Below are positions 52,626 through 63,630 of a stretch of DNA of 64,000 nt, in pieces (positions within the stretch are counted from its first letter, which is position 1; every line of letters begins with the position of its first letter). The DNA is taken from positions 1,999,873 to 2,063,872 of the forward strand of contig CAJINV010000003.1 of assembly GCA_905178155.1 (NCBI GenBank), given 5' to 3'. Made by a program: the position numbers and the translations under genes. The notes beneath the pieces were generated by a model. It was not told where the DNA came from. It saw nothing but the letters and a program-made list of their open reading frames with translations, and searched no databases. The stretch is from Amoebophrya sp. A120. Lineage: Eukaryota > Sar > Dinophyceae > Syndiniales > Amoebophryaceae.

Positions 52626-53123
52626 ACTCACGGAATGGCTCTTCGGAAGCCAGGTAGGAATGACTCAACTTAGTCCTATTTCAATCTTGCTCTTCATAGT
52701 ACTTGGCAAAGTGTTCTGTGCCAATCGTAAAGATCAAAAAAAATGAAATTGAAACAAATCCCAGCAGCGTCGCCACGGAAACATCAAGCAAGAAACCAAC
52801 GGAGATCGCTTTATTAACAGATCATGGGTGTAATTCGTCTTTCTACCAGAGTAGATACTTTGCCATTGATCAGAGGACAGCAACTTGTCCAGAAGACAGA
52901 CAAACAAGCCGCTTACGAAAGGTTTTGAACACTCTACTCAACACACAAAGCCAGAGGCGGCAAAGCTCCTGCAACAACGCCTACCATTAGCATCATTCTT
53001 TATTCTGGAATAGTTGTTTCGTTGATCGTCGACATTTTTCCCTGTATACATGGCTCTTAAGTGAAATTCTCACAGCTAGCTTGGCATTCCCATTCAACTT
53101 CAAGTTCAGGTGAGAACCTCGCC
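52626..53123. other. Short intergenic, A/T-rich
   Basis: Contains the 5' flank of the membrane protein gene and the 3' flank of the J-protein gene. Nothing else seen. Confidence 0.6.
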
Positions 53124-54164
53124 TCAACTGTTCTTTTTTCGTTTTGCCCTTGGAGGAGGTTGGGCGCTCGCTTTCTTCTCGGCGGCTTCCACTTCGCGCA
53201 TCGCTTTTGCGAAGGCTCCATTCGGGTCCATGTACGACCCCGCGGCCACACCCGCGCCGCCAAAAGCTTGTCGCTGCGCCTGACGACTCTGAATCAGGGC
53301 TGCCAAGCCACCAGCACCAGCGATCTCCTTCTGGGTTTCCCGAAACAATGCGTCGTCCTTCTCGAGATCCTTCTCTTCGTTTTGCTTTTGCTTCAGCACT
53401 CGTTTCGCCTTCGCGCGCAGTTTCTTCTCCAAATCCTTTGACAGCACAAAGGTGCTATTCGCTGCCGTGCCGGTGGTGGAAGTACTAGACGAACTCGACG
53501 TGGTCGGTGAGGAAAAGGACTGCAGAATCTTAACGTACCTGTCTACGTCCTCGGGCTCGGCACCGATAATATTCTCGAACAGGCTAAGCAGGTCGTTTGC
53601 TTGCGCGAGCCTCAGAAGATCCTGCCGCTCCTCGACACTGCCCCGGTAGGTCCGCAACGCCTCCTCAATGTCATCCTCTGTGATCGGGCCTCTCGGTCGG
53701 ATGAAGTGGGCAAAGGCGTTGAACAGGTCCTGGTCAAAAACATTGTCCTCGTTCACAGTACCAAACCGGTCGTAGTGCTTCCGTTTCCTCTCGTCTCCGA
53801 GCACTTCGTAGCTCTGCTGGAGGACCTGAAACTTGTTCTTGGCGTCGGGATCCGTCAAATTCTTGTCCGGGTGCAGCTCGAGCGCACGATGGCGGTAGGC
53901 CTTCTTTATGTCCGCAGCCGTGGCGGTTTTTTCCACGCCCAACACCTCGTAAAGCGAAGTGAAGGACGAAGAGTTTTCCCTACTTGTCGACTCCGCGGGC
54001 TCCTCAGCAGTAGGGCGCTGTCTTTTAGTCGAAGACGAAGAGGAGCTTCCGCCTGAACAACCCGCAGGCGCGGCTTTGGCAGTCGTCTCCTTGCTATCCT
54101 GAACTTTTTTGCCGTCCACGGAAGGCCGACGAGGATCGGGTGTCGCTTTAGTATTTCGATTCAT
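53124..54164 (-). CDS. DNAJC9: DNAJC9-like J-domain protein (histone co-chaperone family)
   Basis: 346 codons, no intron, ATG at 54164. A disordered Ser-rich start is followed by a J domain at about residues 70-135 with the HPD motif at 98-100 (ALELHPDKNLTD) and YDRFGTVNED. The next part, ITEDDIEEALRTYRGSVEERQDLLRLA then DVDRYVKILQS, matches the helix region that follows the J domain in DNAJC9, a nuclear HSP70 co-chaperone that also binds H3-H4. The C-terminus is basic and helical (KKLRAKAKRVLKQKQNEEKD) and ends in RAKRKKNS, a possible nuclear signal. It lies 5.7 kb from a SET/NAP chaperone gene on the same strand. Confidence 0.88.
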   Translation of the reverse strand: MNRNTKATPDPRRPSVDGKKVQDSKETTAKAAPAGCSGGSSSSSSTKRQRPTAEEPAESTSRENSSSFTSLYEVLGVEKTATAADIKKAYRHRALELHPDKNLTDPDAKNKFQVLQQSYEVLGDERKRKHYDRFGTVNEDNVFDQDLFNAFAHFIRPRGPITEDDIEEALRTYRGSVEERQDLLRLAQANDLLSLFENIIGAEPEDVDRYVKILQSFSSPTTSSSSSTSTTGTAANSTFVLSKDLEKKLRAKAKRVLKQKQNEEKDLEKDDALFRETQKEIAGAGGLAALIQSRQAQRQAFGGAGVAAGSYMDPNGAFAKAMREVEAAEKKASAQPPPRAKRKKNS

Positions 54165-54892
54165 TTTCTGCTGATATTTCTCAGTGTGTTTAAACCAGTC
54201 TCGAATTACCTATTCACACGACATGAGTTCATGAAGAGCATTCTTGACATCTGTAGCTAGTACAGGCCTGCACAGAATTTACGTCAGTGCGCGAGTATTA
54301 ATTTTGTGGTCCTGCTTGCGGTTCCGGTACATTTATCTCAAGGTATGTTGTCACAGATTCATTGAGGTGGACAAGCAAGACGGACAGCGTAAAATTAGAT
54401 GTACAAAATATTTGTTTTTATTCCATTTTCGTCTGGTGCTGTCTCAACATTGTGATTCCACAAGTACCTTCCTACAGTTTGCCGAGGCTCAGCCCTCTTT
54501 GCTCAACATAGAGATCATTACGTAGAGATGCGCATTAATATGCACCCAACGCCAATCAAAACCATGAACATTCACGTACATTTATTCCAATTCCAATTTT
54601 GATTTTCATTTTCCGCACACAATTTCAGCGCGCAGCCGACCATGGCCGAATCATTTTGTCTCTGTTCTTGTTTGCCTTTTTGATTCTCTGTATTCTCTGT
54701 AAAAAGCTGGTGCAGCTGCAGCGATCGCAATTTTTCTAACATTTCATGCTTCACAGCAATGCGTAGTGCTAGTGCTTCTTGGAACAACACATGCCACACT
54801 TCTTGCCTGACTCTACACATTCTCCACGAAGGCGTGCCGTTTCAAATTTCAATTTGAAAAAATCGTTCACTTTTTCAGCATGGCCAAACCGG
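54165..54892. other. Intergenic, A/T-rich
   Basis: Only short frames. Contains the J-protein 5' flank and the palmitoyltransferase 3' flank. Confidence 0.6.
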
Positions 54893-57800
54893 TCAGAGGA
54901 CTCGCGACATGGATTTGGGCGCTTTGGCCTGGACCGAGCGGTTTGCGCGTAAAAACGCCATCCAATTGGCTCGTCGGGAGCCCAAGTCGAAGGGATTCAC
55001 GAACTCGAGTTTTCCGCCCAACTCCACGTCTTTTTTCACCCAAAAGTGGTCGTAGCGAATCTTGTTCTCACTTTCGTTGAGTGTCAAATTCTGCCCGATC
55101 AAGCTGGCCTGCCTGCGCCACAACTTCCAGACCCAGACGAGAAAGAGGGCATGCTGCAAAACCGCCACAACCAGTATCGCTAGGGAGAAGAATGTACTGA
55201 GCGAGCTCCACAGAAAACTGCCGGCGGTGGCCGCGGAAGTTGTTGTTGAAGCGGCCGCAGATGCTGCAGCTGCCATGTTTAATTCCGGAGTTCCACCTTC
55301 GTCCGGGACTACAATGGCGCCCCCTGTCTCCTGTGAAGAACTACCCTTCAACAATGTGCTATAATCCTCCTCTTTCAAAGCGACGTGCTGAAACAGCAAA
55401 AGCCGCACCTCCGAGACGCTGGCGTGCATGTAGACGAAGAGACTGACCGCACAATGCAATATTGTCGCGAGGAGGAAGAGGATGAACCATCTGTGCGTGC
55501 CCTTTCCCACCGCGTTGTTGATCCACATGCAGTGGTGGTCGAACTCCTCAATGCACCGGTCGTAAACGCGGCAGTGCTTGACCCGCAAGTGCTTCTCGAT
55601 GTGACAGGTTTCGCAGTACCGGAAGCTCCGCAGCTGCTTCACCACCGCGTCGTCCTGCGCCAGCAGCTTGTTGCTGTCCAGTTGCTTGAAGTGCCGCAGC
55701 AGGGCCTGCCGCCCGTCCACGGCCTTCGGTACGGTTCCGGGGTTTTTCACGAGCAAGAGAAGGAACAGGCCACTCATGAGCAGCTGGGTCGCGGATAACA
55801 CGCGGGACACTAGTACGGACAACAACCAGGAGACGGCAGAGATCGTGGGCTGCGCCGCGGGTTGTACTCCGGACCCCCGCTGCTCGCCGGGCGCGGCCGT
55901 GTAGCTGCTGCTCGAGGTGGCGGTGGATAACTCAGTTCTGACAGCTGCCAGGTCAATCTCATCGCTGTCCAGAGGGGACGGACTGCCATCCTTTTGGCCC
56001 GCAGACGAAGCAGGCGCAAGATGAGCCGCACTGTCTGCCGCGACCACTGCGGCCATTTGCTCAGCCTCTAGGTGGCTACGGAAAGCGCAACTGAGCGCCA
56101 GGCAAAAAGCGATCGTGAGGGGCGGCGCCCACGACTTGAGCGCGCGTCCCGTCTTCCGCCGCAGGACGCGCAGCTGCTGGCCGGCCCAGACGCGCTTCTT
56201 CGGCATGCGGATCAGGCTGATGATCTTGGAAACTTTCGCTTTGAGGTATCTCCTCTTGCCGCCGCCACGCATGCGGGCACCCCCTGTGTCTTCCTTGTTA
56301 TGGTCATGGGTCATCTCTTTGCTTGTTTTGCTCGAATGCTCCTCCTGGTCGATGAACATTTCGTTGATTTTCTTTGCGGCGTCCTCCTCGTCCTCTGCGT
56401 CGTCTTTGTGATCTCGTTCCGGGTCATCTTCCAGCTTGTGGGCGGACGCGAGCATGAAATCGTAGATCTCCACAAACTGTTTGTTCACGAGGGCCCCGCG
56501 GCTCGCTGCCATCCCGAACGCGTCCACGCCAGCAGTGTTTCTATCGTACACCGAACAAAGCTTGCGCTCAATCAACAACTGCGCTATACCTGAAATTACA
56601 TCGATTGAGTACAAGTTAGCCAGCATCGTCCCAAACTCCTCAGCGTGTTCTCCGAAGATCGCCTTCGGATTAAAGCCATAATTTCATGAAATCAAATTGC
56701 AAAAAACGCGCCGGTCTTATATTTTCAAGAAGTCAGTTTGTGCTCCTGCTCAGGAGCAGACTTTCATCTACTTATACCGAGTTCCTCGGCCTGTATTGCT
56801 CGCAGGAGCGCGGTGTTTCCTTGTTCGTCGACGTGTGTGAAGTCAGCCTTCAAGTCGGCCAAATACCGGACGATGCTGGTCTGGCCCTTCGTACAGGCCC
56901 AGTGGATCGCGTTCGCGAACTGTGCGTCCGTCTGGTACAGCACACTTTCATCCCGGTTCAGCAAGATCCAGAGCGCGTCCCGGACGTTCTCGCGCGCGCA
57001 CACGATCGCCGGCGTGCAGCCGAGGGAATCGCGCTTGGTGAAACTGGCCCCGCAATCCAGCAAGACCTTCACCGTCTGCACGTGCTTCTTGCGGCAGGCC
57101 CGGAGCAGCGCGGTGGAGCAGGGAGGTTGGAAGTCCAGCGCGTCTATCGGGACCGCGGCCTCCTTCACGAGCCAGGCAATCAGCTTGCTGGCGTTGGGCG
57201 ACTCGTAATCCGCGACCAGGTGCAAAAGAGTCTGCCCCACATGGTCCCGGGCGGCGGCCAGTTGCTCGACAAACTTTGGTGGCTCCTTCTTCCCCTCGGC
57301 CAAAAGTTGTCCCAGAAGCTTGTCGTTGGCTTGCCCGTCGCGGAGGCGGTTGTAGTACCGCAGAATCTTCGGACTCGTCAAGTAACCACCAGGTGCTGGA
57401 TTTACGCCCTCAAATTGCCTTCCGGGCGTTGCAGGCCGGGAACTTTCGGCTCCGCCGGAGACAAAGCTCCCACGGTTCGACGCATGATTGGCAGCTCCAC
57501 TACCCGACGCGGCGGCTGCAGCTGCACAATGTTGAGGATGCAGTTGAAGGCAAACATTTAGATTTGATTTGGATTTGGTCGGCAGATGACATTAGCATTT
57601 GCATTACCATTGAAATGAACATCAAAACAACTGAACAGAACCAGAAGCTGCAAAGAAAAACATGTAGAAAATCCGAACACGGAGGCGCGGGGGCTCTGGA
57701 TCGACAATTCCATCGATGTCCGTTGCTTTTCTATCTTGTGGTTCAGATGACTACACGACCAGCATTGATTAGTAAAGGTACCTTGGCTTTGCGCTTGACC

Positions 57801-59447
57801 GATTGCGGCACCCAGGTGCGCGGTAAAATCACTTCGGGCCGAAGAACTGGAAAGGACCGCGTTGGTGACAGCGTCTTTGTAGATGGAGTTATTTGCGTCC
57901 CCAAACACTTCTTCGACGGTGAGCTGGTCGCGGCGCAGGTCCTTGCGAAAATTGGCCATGTACTGGTCGTCTTCTTCGTAGAACTGATGGTAAATACTCG
58001 TGCCTTTCTGTTTGATATTCGGAGGCACGGTGGGCGAACTCGCTGGAAAGGGGGACCGCGCGGGCACCGGCACCCCCGTGTCGCCCGTTTGTGCATCTTG
58101 TCCGCGTGGCTCTAGCTCGGCGGCAGGCGCCGGGTAGGTGTCAACCTCGGCACTACTTGAGGAAGACGAGGAGGAACTCGAAAATGGCAATACCTCTGGT
58201 GGACGTGAATTGAACTCAACCGCGGAGGCGACGCTTTCCACATGTTGCGTATCGTAGTTATCCGGCAGGGATGAAGATGCAGCGCTTCCCGCTCCTGGAT
58301 CATCTACGACTTGAGCCGGTTCTCGTGTGGAACAGGTTTCGTCCAAAGCAACAGCGCAGTCATTCTGTTCAAGACCGTCGCAGTCGCCAGTCGACGCTGG
58401 TGTAGTTGCCATGATGTCGCTTGCGTGCGTGTTCACTCGCGACAAGGGGGGTTCGACGACCACAATCTCGATCGGAGCGGACTCCACTCGAACCATCGCA
58501 GTCGTTGATGCAGCAGACACGCTTTTTGAAATGGTCACGTCGTCTGCATCAAGAGCAACATGATCCGCGCCCGCCTCGTCTCCTGGCTGAAATGCAGTGG
58601 GCGCGGTCGTACTAAAGGCTTCTGCGTCTACTTCGGTATGATCATCTGCTGGTGCGTGAGGAAGATGATGTGGTGCAGGATTATCGGAAGAGAACAGGTG
58701 TCTCTCGTGATCGGAGGTATCTAGTCTATGTATCTCCGTCGACGAGGAAGAGGCTGCGCTTGCTCCCGACGAGGAAGCTGCCTGCGTGCTGTTTTCCACC
58801 GCCCCGCAGTCGTCCTCTGCCATAATCGGAAGATCGCTGGCGCCGCCCCCCGCGTGTCGTGGCGATGTTGTTGTGTGTGCGCCATCAAGATCAAGCGATC
58901 TTGCATCCTCCGGGCTGCTGGCGTCATTTTCTAGCCAGGGATCCCTGTCTTCGGGCGAGCTTGGAGGGATATCTTCTACTTCCTCATCTCCAGCGTGGTC
59001 TTCCTCCCCTGCACCAGCTTCCGCAGGGGGAGGAGTCTGAAGATCCGCTGCAGCATCCAGGCCGGCGTCTTCGTCCCGCGGTCTTCTGCTAGTCGACGAG
59101 GAGGCCGCACTTGTCCTGACGGCGTTTTCATCTGCTCCCGCTCCCACCGGGGCGAGGAACAGATCGCCACTCATCCCTCGCACTCGCGGCGCAAAAATAT
59201 CCTCGTCCGAAGAACTGCCGAAAAGCTGCTGTCCAGTCGCGCTTTTGCTGTCTGAAGCAACTGCGCCTGGTGGCGAAGTCGTGTTCCCGCCGTTAACGTT
59301 CTCGTCAGAGGAGAGTGACGAGGCAGAGGACGAGGAAATCTGTACGTTAGTCGTAGTACTGGGCTGTAGCCACTCCTCGTCGGAGCTGTTTTTGATGCGA
59401 AACGCATCTCCGAGGATGTCGTCCACGTTCCCGAAGTCGTCGTCCAT
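54893..59447 (-). CDS. Ankyrin-repeat DHHC palmitoyltransferase with long acidic N-terminus
   Basis: DHHC enzymes attach palmitate to Cys residues of membrane proteins. Exons are 59447-57782, 57521-56778 and 56649-54893; both introns are GT-AG with matching phase 1, and the total of 4,167 nt gives 1,388 residues. About 540 N-terminal residues are Ser/Asp/Glu-rich and disordered, ending in a more ordered EEDDQYMANFRKDLRRDQLT. Ankyrin-like repeats follow (GQTLLHLVADYES, STALLRACRKKH, AIHWACTKGQTSIVRYL). Then come membrane helices, NPGTVP (a DPG variant), the Cys-rich domain and further helices, as in ZDHHC17/Akr1 enzymes. The catalytic DHHC is present (about residue 1177). The Cys-rich domain reads C-x2-C-x9-HC-RVY-DRC and NNAVG: two Cys normally in the second zinc site are Tyr and Ala. 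Confidence 0.88.
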
Positions 59448-60242
59448 ATCTGGCTCTTTTATTTTCTTCTTCTAGTACAACCCAGCAGTACTAGATGTTG
59501 ACCTTTTTCGGTCTACGAGCGCTTTTTTTTTGAAGGAACGACCTGGCTCGCCGTGTCTACTCAGGAGCTGCACAAGCGAACTACTAGCCTTCTGGACCGA
59601 AAATGATCAACACACACCGGCCCGCGCTGCGTGGCGTGCGTGTCCATCGATCCCTATTTCAGTTTGGTTGTGCAAGGTAGAGGTTTTAGTTTTACTTCTT
59701 GCCAGAAGTATCGTCAAAGCATGAGTCGTTGGAATTGCGAAGCAGGCAATCGTCTCGATGAAGCAAGTCCACATACTGGAAGCTTGAATTTGTAATCATT
59801 CTCGTGCACATGTAGTTGAGTGCTTGTTCGACTTGCACAACAATTCGATCGAGCATGACTCTGCGAAACAAATGGCACCGAAAAATTCCAGGATTTATCT
59901 CGCTTTTTTCCTGTAGCGGACGAGTTTATTCACACTCGGGACCCTTGTCCGTCCAATTCGAGTACGTACGCAGCCACGGCTGCGAGAAGAACCACTGCGC
60001 AATAATGGTGCGACTTGGATTCGACGCGATGAAAAGGCGCCTCCGACCTTTCTTCTCATGTTCGCAGAGGAGCAGGTTTTTTATGCAAAAGACTTTTTTC
60101 TGTTCTCGTGAATTCGCTCGCTAGTGTCTCAAGACGAGAACGACTCGATGGAAAAAAGTTTATATTAATACTGAAACAATGTGCATGAAGCTTGTGATTT
60201 CCTGACAAAAAACACACTACAGAGAAACTACAGTCTGCCGCT
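59448..60242. other. Intergenic between the palmitoyltransferase and secreted-protein genes
   Basis: Short frames only. No RNA gene or repeat recognised. Confidence 0.6.
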
Positions 60243-62498
60243 TTACAACAGAGTTGTTGCTGAGCCGGCGGCCGGGGGTGCGGGTGGGACGGGCAACGGG
60301 ATTTCAGCTCCCGCCCGATCATCCGCGTGTAGCGCAGCGTGCGCGGAAAGCGCCGCGTACCCCGGCAACACGGACGCAATCTCCGCGGCCTGGGCTTGAT
60401 GGGCTTCGGCGCTGGCCTGCAAACTCGCGGCCCGGTTGAACATGTCGACCGCTTGTGCGTGATACGACTGCGCCAGGTCCTCGCTCCCCCCCTCGTGAAA
60501 CTCCATCGCTTCCCGGAGTGTCGTCTTTGCGTTTTCTTGCGTCTGCCTCGCCTCGCCCTGCATCGCAGCGGCGGCGGCGGCGTGTGCCCCCTTCGCTGCT
60601 TTCGCCTTTCCGGCCACGGTATGCATTGCAAATATGTCTGGGTCTGGAAGAGTGTAAGTTGTCATGCTACATCTGGATCGTGGAAAAATTTGTGTTGCGT
60701 GATTACCGAAAGAGGTCCACTTTTGAACAAATTTAAAAGCAGTTTCTCATGCAGGATGAAAGGCATGATAGAGATCTCACAGAACCTGTCATGCTAGGCC
60801 GTGCATGCCAGACCGCGTGGGTCATGGAAAACCTGCATGACAAACCTAGCAATCTTCCAGACCTAGACATTTTTGCATTTGATACACGGCATCGTAGGGA
60901 GCCATGGCTCTGGCCGCCGCCGGGGAGGTTAGCGCGAGCGGCTTCGACGTGGGGGCGAAACGACCCACATTCTCGTCCCGAAGCTTCTGTGCAGCAGCTA
61001 GATCTTTCTCCACGAGTGCTTTGGCGTTCGCCGTCGCGGCATCGGCAGCAGTTTCCGCTGCTGCCTCCATTTGCTTCTTCAGCGCCGCGGTTTCTTCACC
61101 TGGATTTAGGAATAGCATTTGTTATCCTCCTGGGTGCTCAAGACGAACCAAGACGAACCACGATTTACAGGTCGTGTTAATTTTCAACTACACGAAGAAA
61201 GAGCTCACGACGACAACAAATACAAAGCACAATGTACGACCCATGAACATGTTTTTTACGCGCTTTCCAGGTTGCTTGTTTGTACATTTTCGTCTGTAGC
61301 AGGAGCGATTTGAGTCCTGCAATGGCCCCTTGATTTTTGTGGACCTCGGCCTCCGTCGCCTGCAGACTCTCCTGCGTCGCAGCGGCGGCCTCCTCCGCCA
61401 CAGTGGCGGCGCGTGCCGTGCGCAAGCGCAGCTGCGTGGCCTGCGTCTTCAACGTGTTCGCTTGCAAGTGCTCGAGGTCCTTCTCCGTGGCTTTCTCTAG
61501 CGGCACTTCTTTCGCGGCTGGTGCTGCGTCCCCTGCACCGGTAGCTGCTGCGGCAGCTCCGGCTGTTCCGGCGTCCCCACCTTCCACTTTCACAGCTGTT
61601 CATTGTGTTTGTAGTAGATGAAGCATGTTGATCGTCGGTCTCTGAAGATGAAAACTTCCCTGCGTCGTATTCATCTCAAGTAGAAGTAGACGCAAGTCAT
61701 TTACTGACCAGTACAGCAAGCAGACTCCGTATTTCGAATCATGCCACACTGATACGATACACTTCTCACAGTCACAAGAACCAGCCACACCAAACTATAC
61801 ATCATTGTCCTTCATCAAAAAATGCACAAACTGGATATTACTTCATAAACACGTAGTACGCTTGTAGTCCGGGTCTAGGGATTCCAAGTGTGCAATGACA
61901 CATGCAGGGTCGACGCCGTTTGGATCGGCCGGGATGAGATTCATCTGTTCCTCGGTGATCGCTGAGCACAGTGCATTCATCTGCAACTTGAGCGTCGCTG
62001 CGTTTTGCTGTGGCACACAGGAATTCAGGCAAAATTTGCTTTTGGGCACACCCATGCCCTGTTCGCCGGGCATCAGGACGCTGTTCGCTGGAACCGTGCA
62101 CAATACGCCGTCTCCAAGCGAAATAGGCTCCGGCTCACACATGGAACGCGCCTGCAGATTTTCTTCATGTTCATCTGTCTATGGAACTCTTGACTCATTT
62201 GCCATGATGACATGATCCATTCATCACAAGGACAAGACGAAGACCCTCTAATTTCCAGATTACGATTGAGAAAAAGAGAAACATCAAGTTAGTAGGAGCA
62301 TACCCCGCACGCAAACGCATCCGTCCGCTTGGCAGCCTCGCACTGCGAACAGTCACAGGCGGGGGTAGACTTCATCAAGAAGCGAACTTGGTTCCCCCAG
62401 CTTGCTCCGAGAGACAGGAACAGCACTGCGACTGGCAGCAGGGCACTTCTCACCCCGACTCGTCTCCGAGCAGGGCAGGACATGTTCGACCTTGACAT
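60243..62498 (-). CDS. Secreted Cys-rich plus Ala-rich coiled-coil protein, unknown
   Basis: Exons are 62498-62304, 62151-61860, 61595-61260, 61099-60885 and 60614-60243, total 1,410 nt (469 residues). Introns 1-3 are GT-AG; the fourth is a family A introner. ATG 62498 starts a signal peptide (basic VRRVG-like start, then ALLPVAVLFLSLGASWG). The next about 130 residues hold 11 or so Cys (ACDCSQCEA, FACGARSMCEPEP, FCLNSCVPQQ). The rest is Ala-rich, charged and helical, likely coiled coil, ending in a Pro/Ala tail. It would enter the secretory pathway; a structural role in an extrusive or secretory organelle is only a guess. No family recognised. Confidence 0.75.
60620..60884 (-). mobile_element. 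Introner, family A, in the secreted-protein gene
   Basis: A 265-bp element, TIR TATCAAATGCAAAAATGTCT, TSD CCGTG at 60889-60885 and 60619-60615. Removal gives PYDAVAGKAKAAKG in frame. Confidence 0.94.
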
Positions 62499-63630
62499 TT
62501 TGCTCCCGTCGCCCAGGACCAAAGGTGGTGTCCCGCGGTCGGATGCGGTGACCGGCCACCTACGAGGACGAGCTCCTCATCTTTCCACTACCTGCTTGTG
62601 CTTGTGCAACATTGTGACTGTTTGTCGTGCGACAGATGCTGCACGCTGCAGCCTGCCTTCGACGATTTTTCTTGCCCGTGCTTTGGGTTTATTTGGTGAG
62701 GATTAGCAGTCGAAGAAAAGGACAAGAAGAAGAAGAAGCTACGTTTGGTTTCTCCACTCTTGATTTTTCGCAACAGAAAACGAGGACCGCTCCTGACTTA
62801 ATCAATCTCAACATGGCGTCGTCTTTAGCGAACATTCGATCGCAACTTCGCACGTTGATATGTTTCCCTTGGCTTGCACTTACTGTTTTACATCTTCTGA
62901 GCCATATTTTTTCGTTTCATCTCCGAGAGGACATTACAATAACATGGTCAACTCTTTCTTCGCTTCGTTGCGTCGCAGGTATTCATAAATCGTAGCTATG
63001 CTTGACTTTCCTACCTGGAAAAATGGATACTGCGGAGCAAATCTTTGTGCTGGGTTTGTGTACTTACTGGAAATCTAGTATCTTCCCCTCATGTGCCTTC
63101 ACCGATATCTTCCGAGACAGCAGGTCGCTTTTCTGTCCTGACGACGGAGAGTCGAGGCTGTGTTGCTTTTGCGTTTGTGGCTCGAAGATGGAAGCGGATG
63201 CAGTATTTTTCGCCTGCTGTCCTTGCCGACGCGGAGTCGTCACATGCGCGGTCTCGCCACCACCCGACTTTGCGTGGTGGTTCGCAACGGGGGGGCGCCG
63301 CCGCCGCGTCTCCTTTTGGGCCTGCTGCTGGTTGTCGTTGGCGCCGATGGCTGCAGCTCGGTCTCGGAGCTGCTGAACTATGTTGCCACTGTCTGGGATC
63401 GAGAGCTGCTGAACTACCCTGGGACCCGGGATCGAGAGAAATTTATAGACAGGGAGTAGGGAGGACCCTGGAGGACCAGGGAGGACCAGGGAGGAGCGTT
63501 CGCGTCTATATAGAAAAAGCATCGGGCATTTTTTCAAAATGTGTTCACCGATGGCATGGCGAACTTTCGGGCCAAGGCCCCTTCAGCTTTCTGATAGCCA
63601 TACCAATAACAACTGCGTAACGAAATTGAA
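62499..63630. other. Flank of the secreted-protein gene; ambiguous frame at 63064-63537
   Basis: A minus-strand frame of 157 codons (63537-63064) is low in complexity (Gln/Arg/Ser-rich) with an internal repeat of VQQLSIP-like words, matching a short DNA duplication near 63400-63440, and GAGGACCAGGG tandem units at about 63460-63490. I cannot tell whether it codes. Confidence 0.3.

Noticed and set aside
56590-56650. Separate gene starting at MLANLYSIDV (56626)
   Set aside because: A GT-AG intron 56777-56650 with matching phase joins it to the ankyrin exon, and the three exons total a multiple of three.
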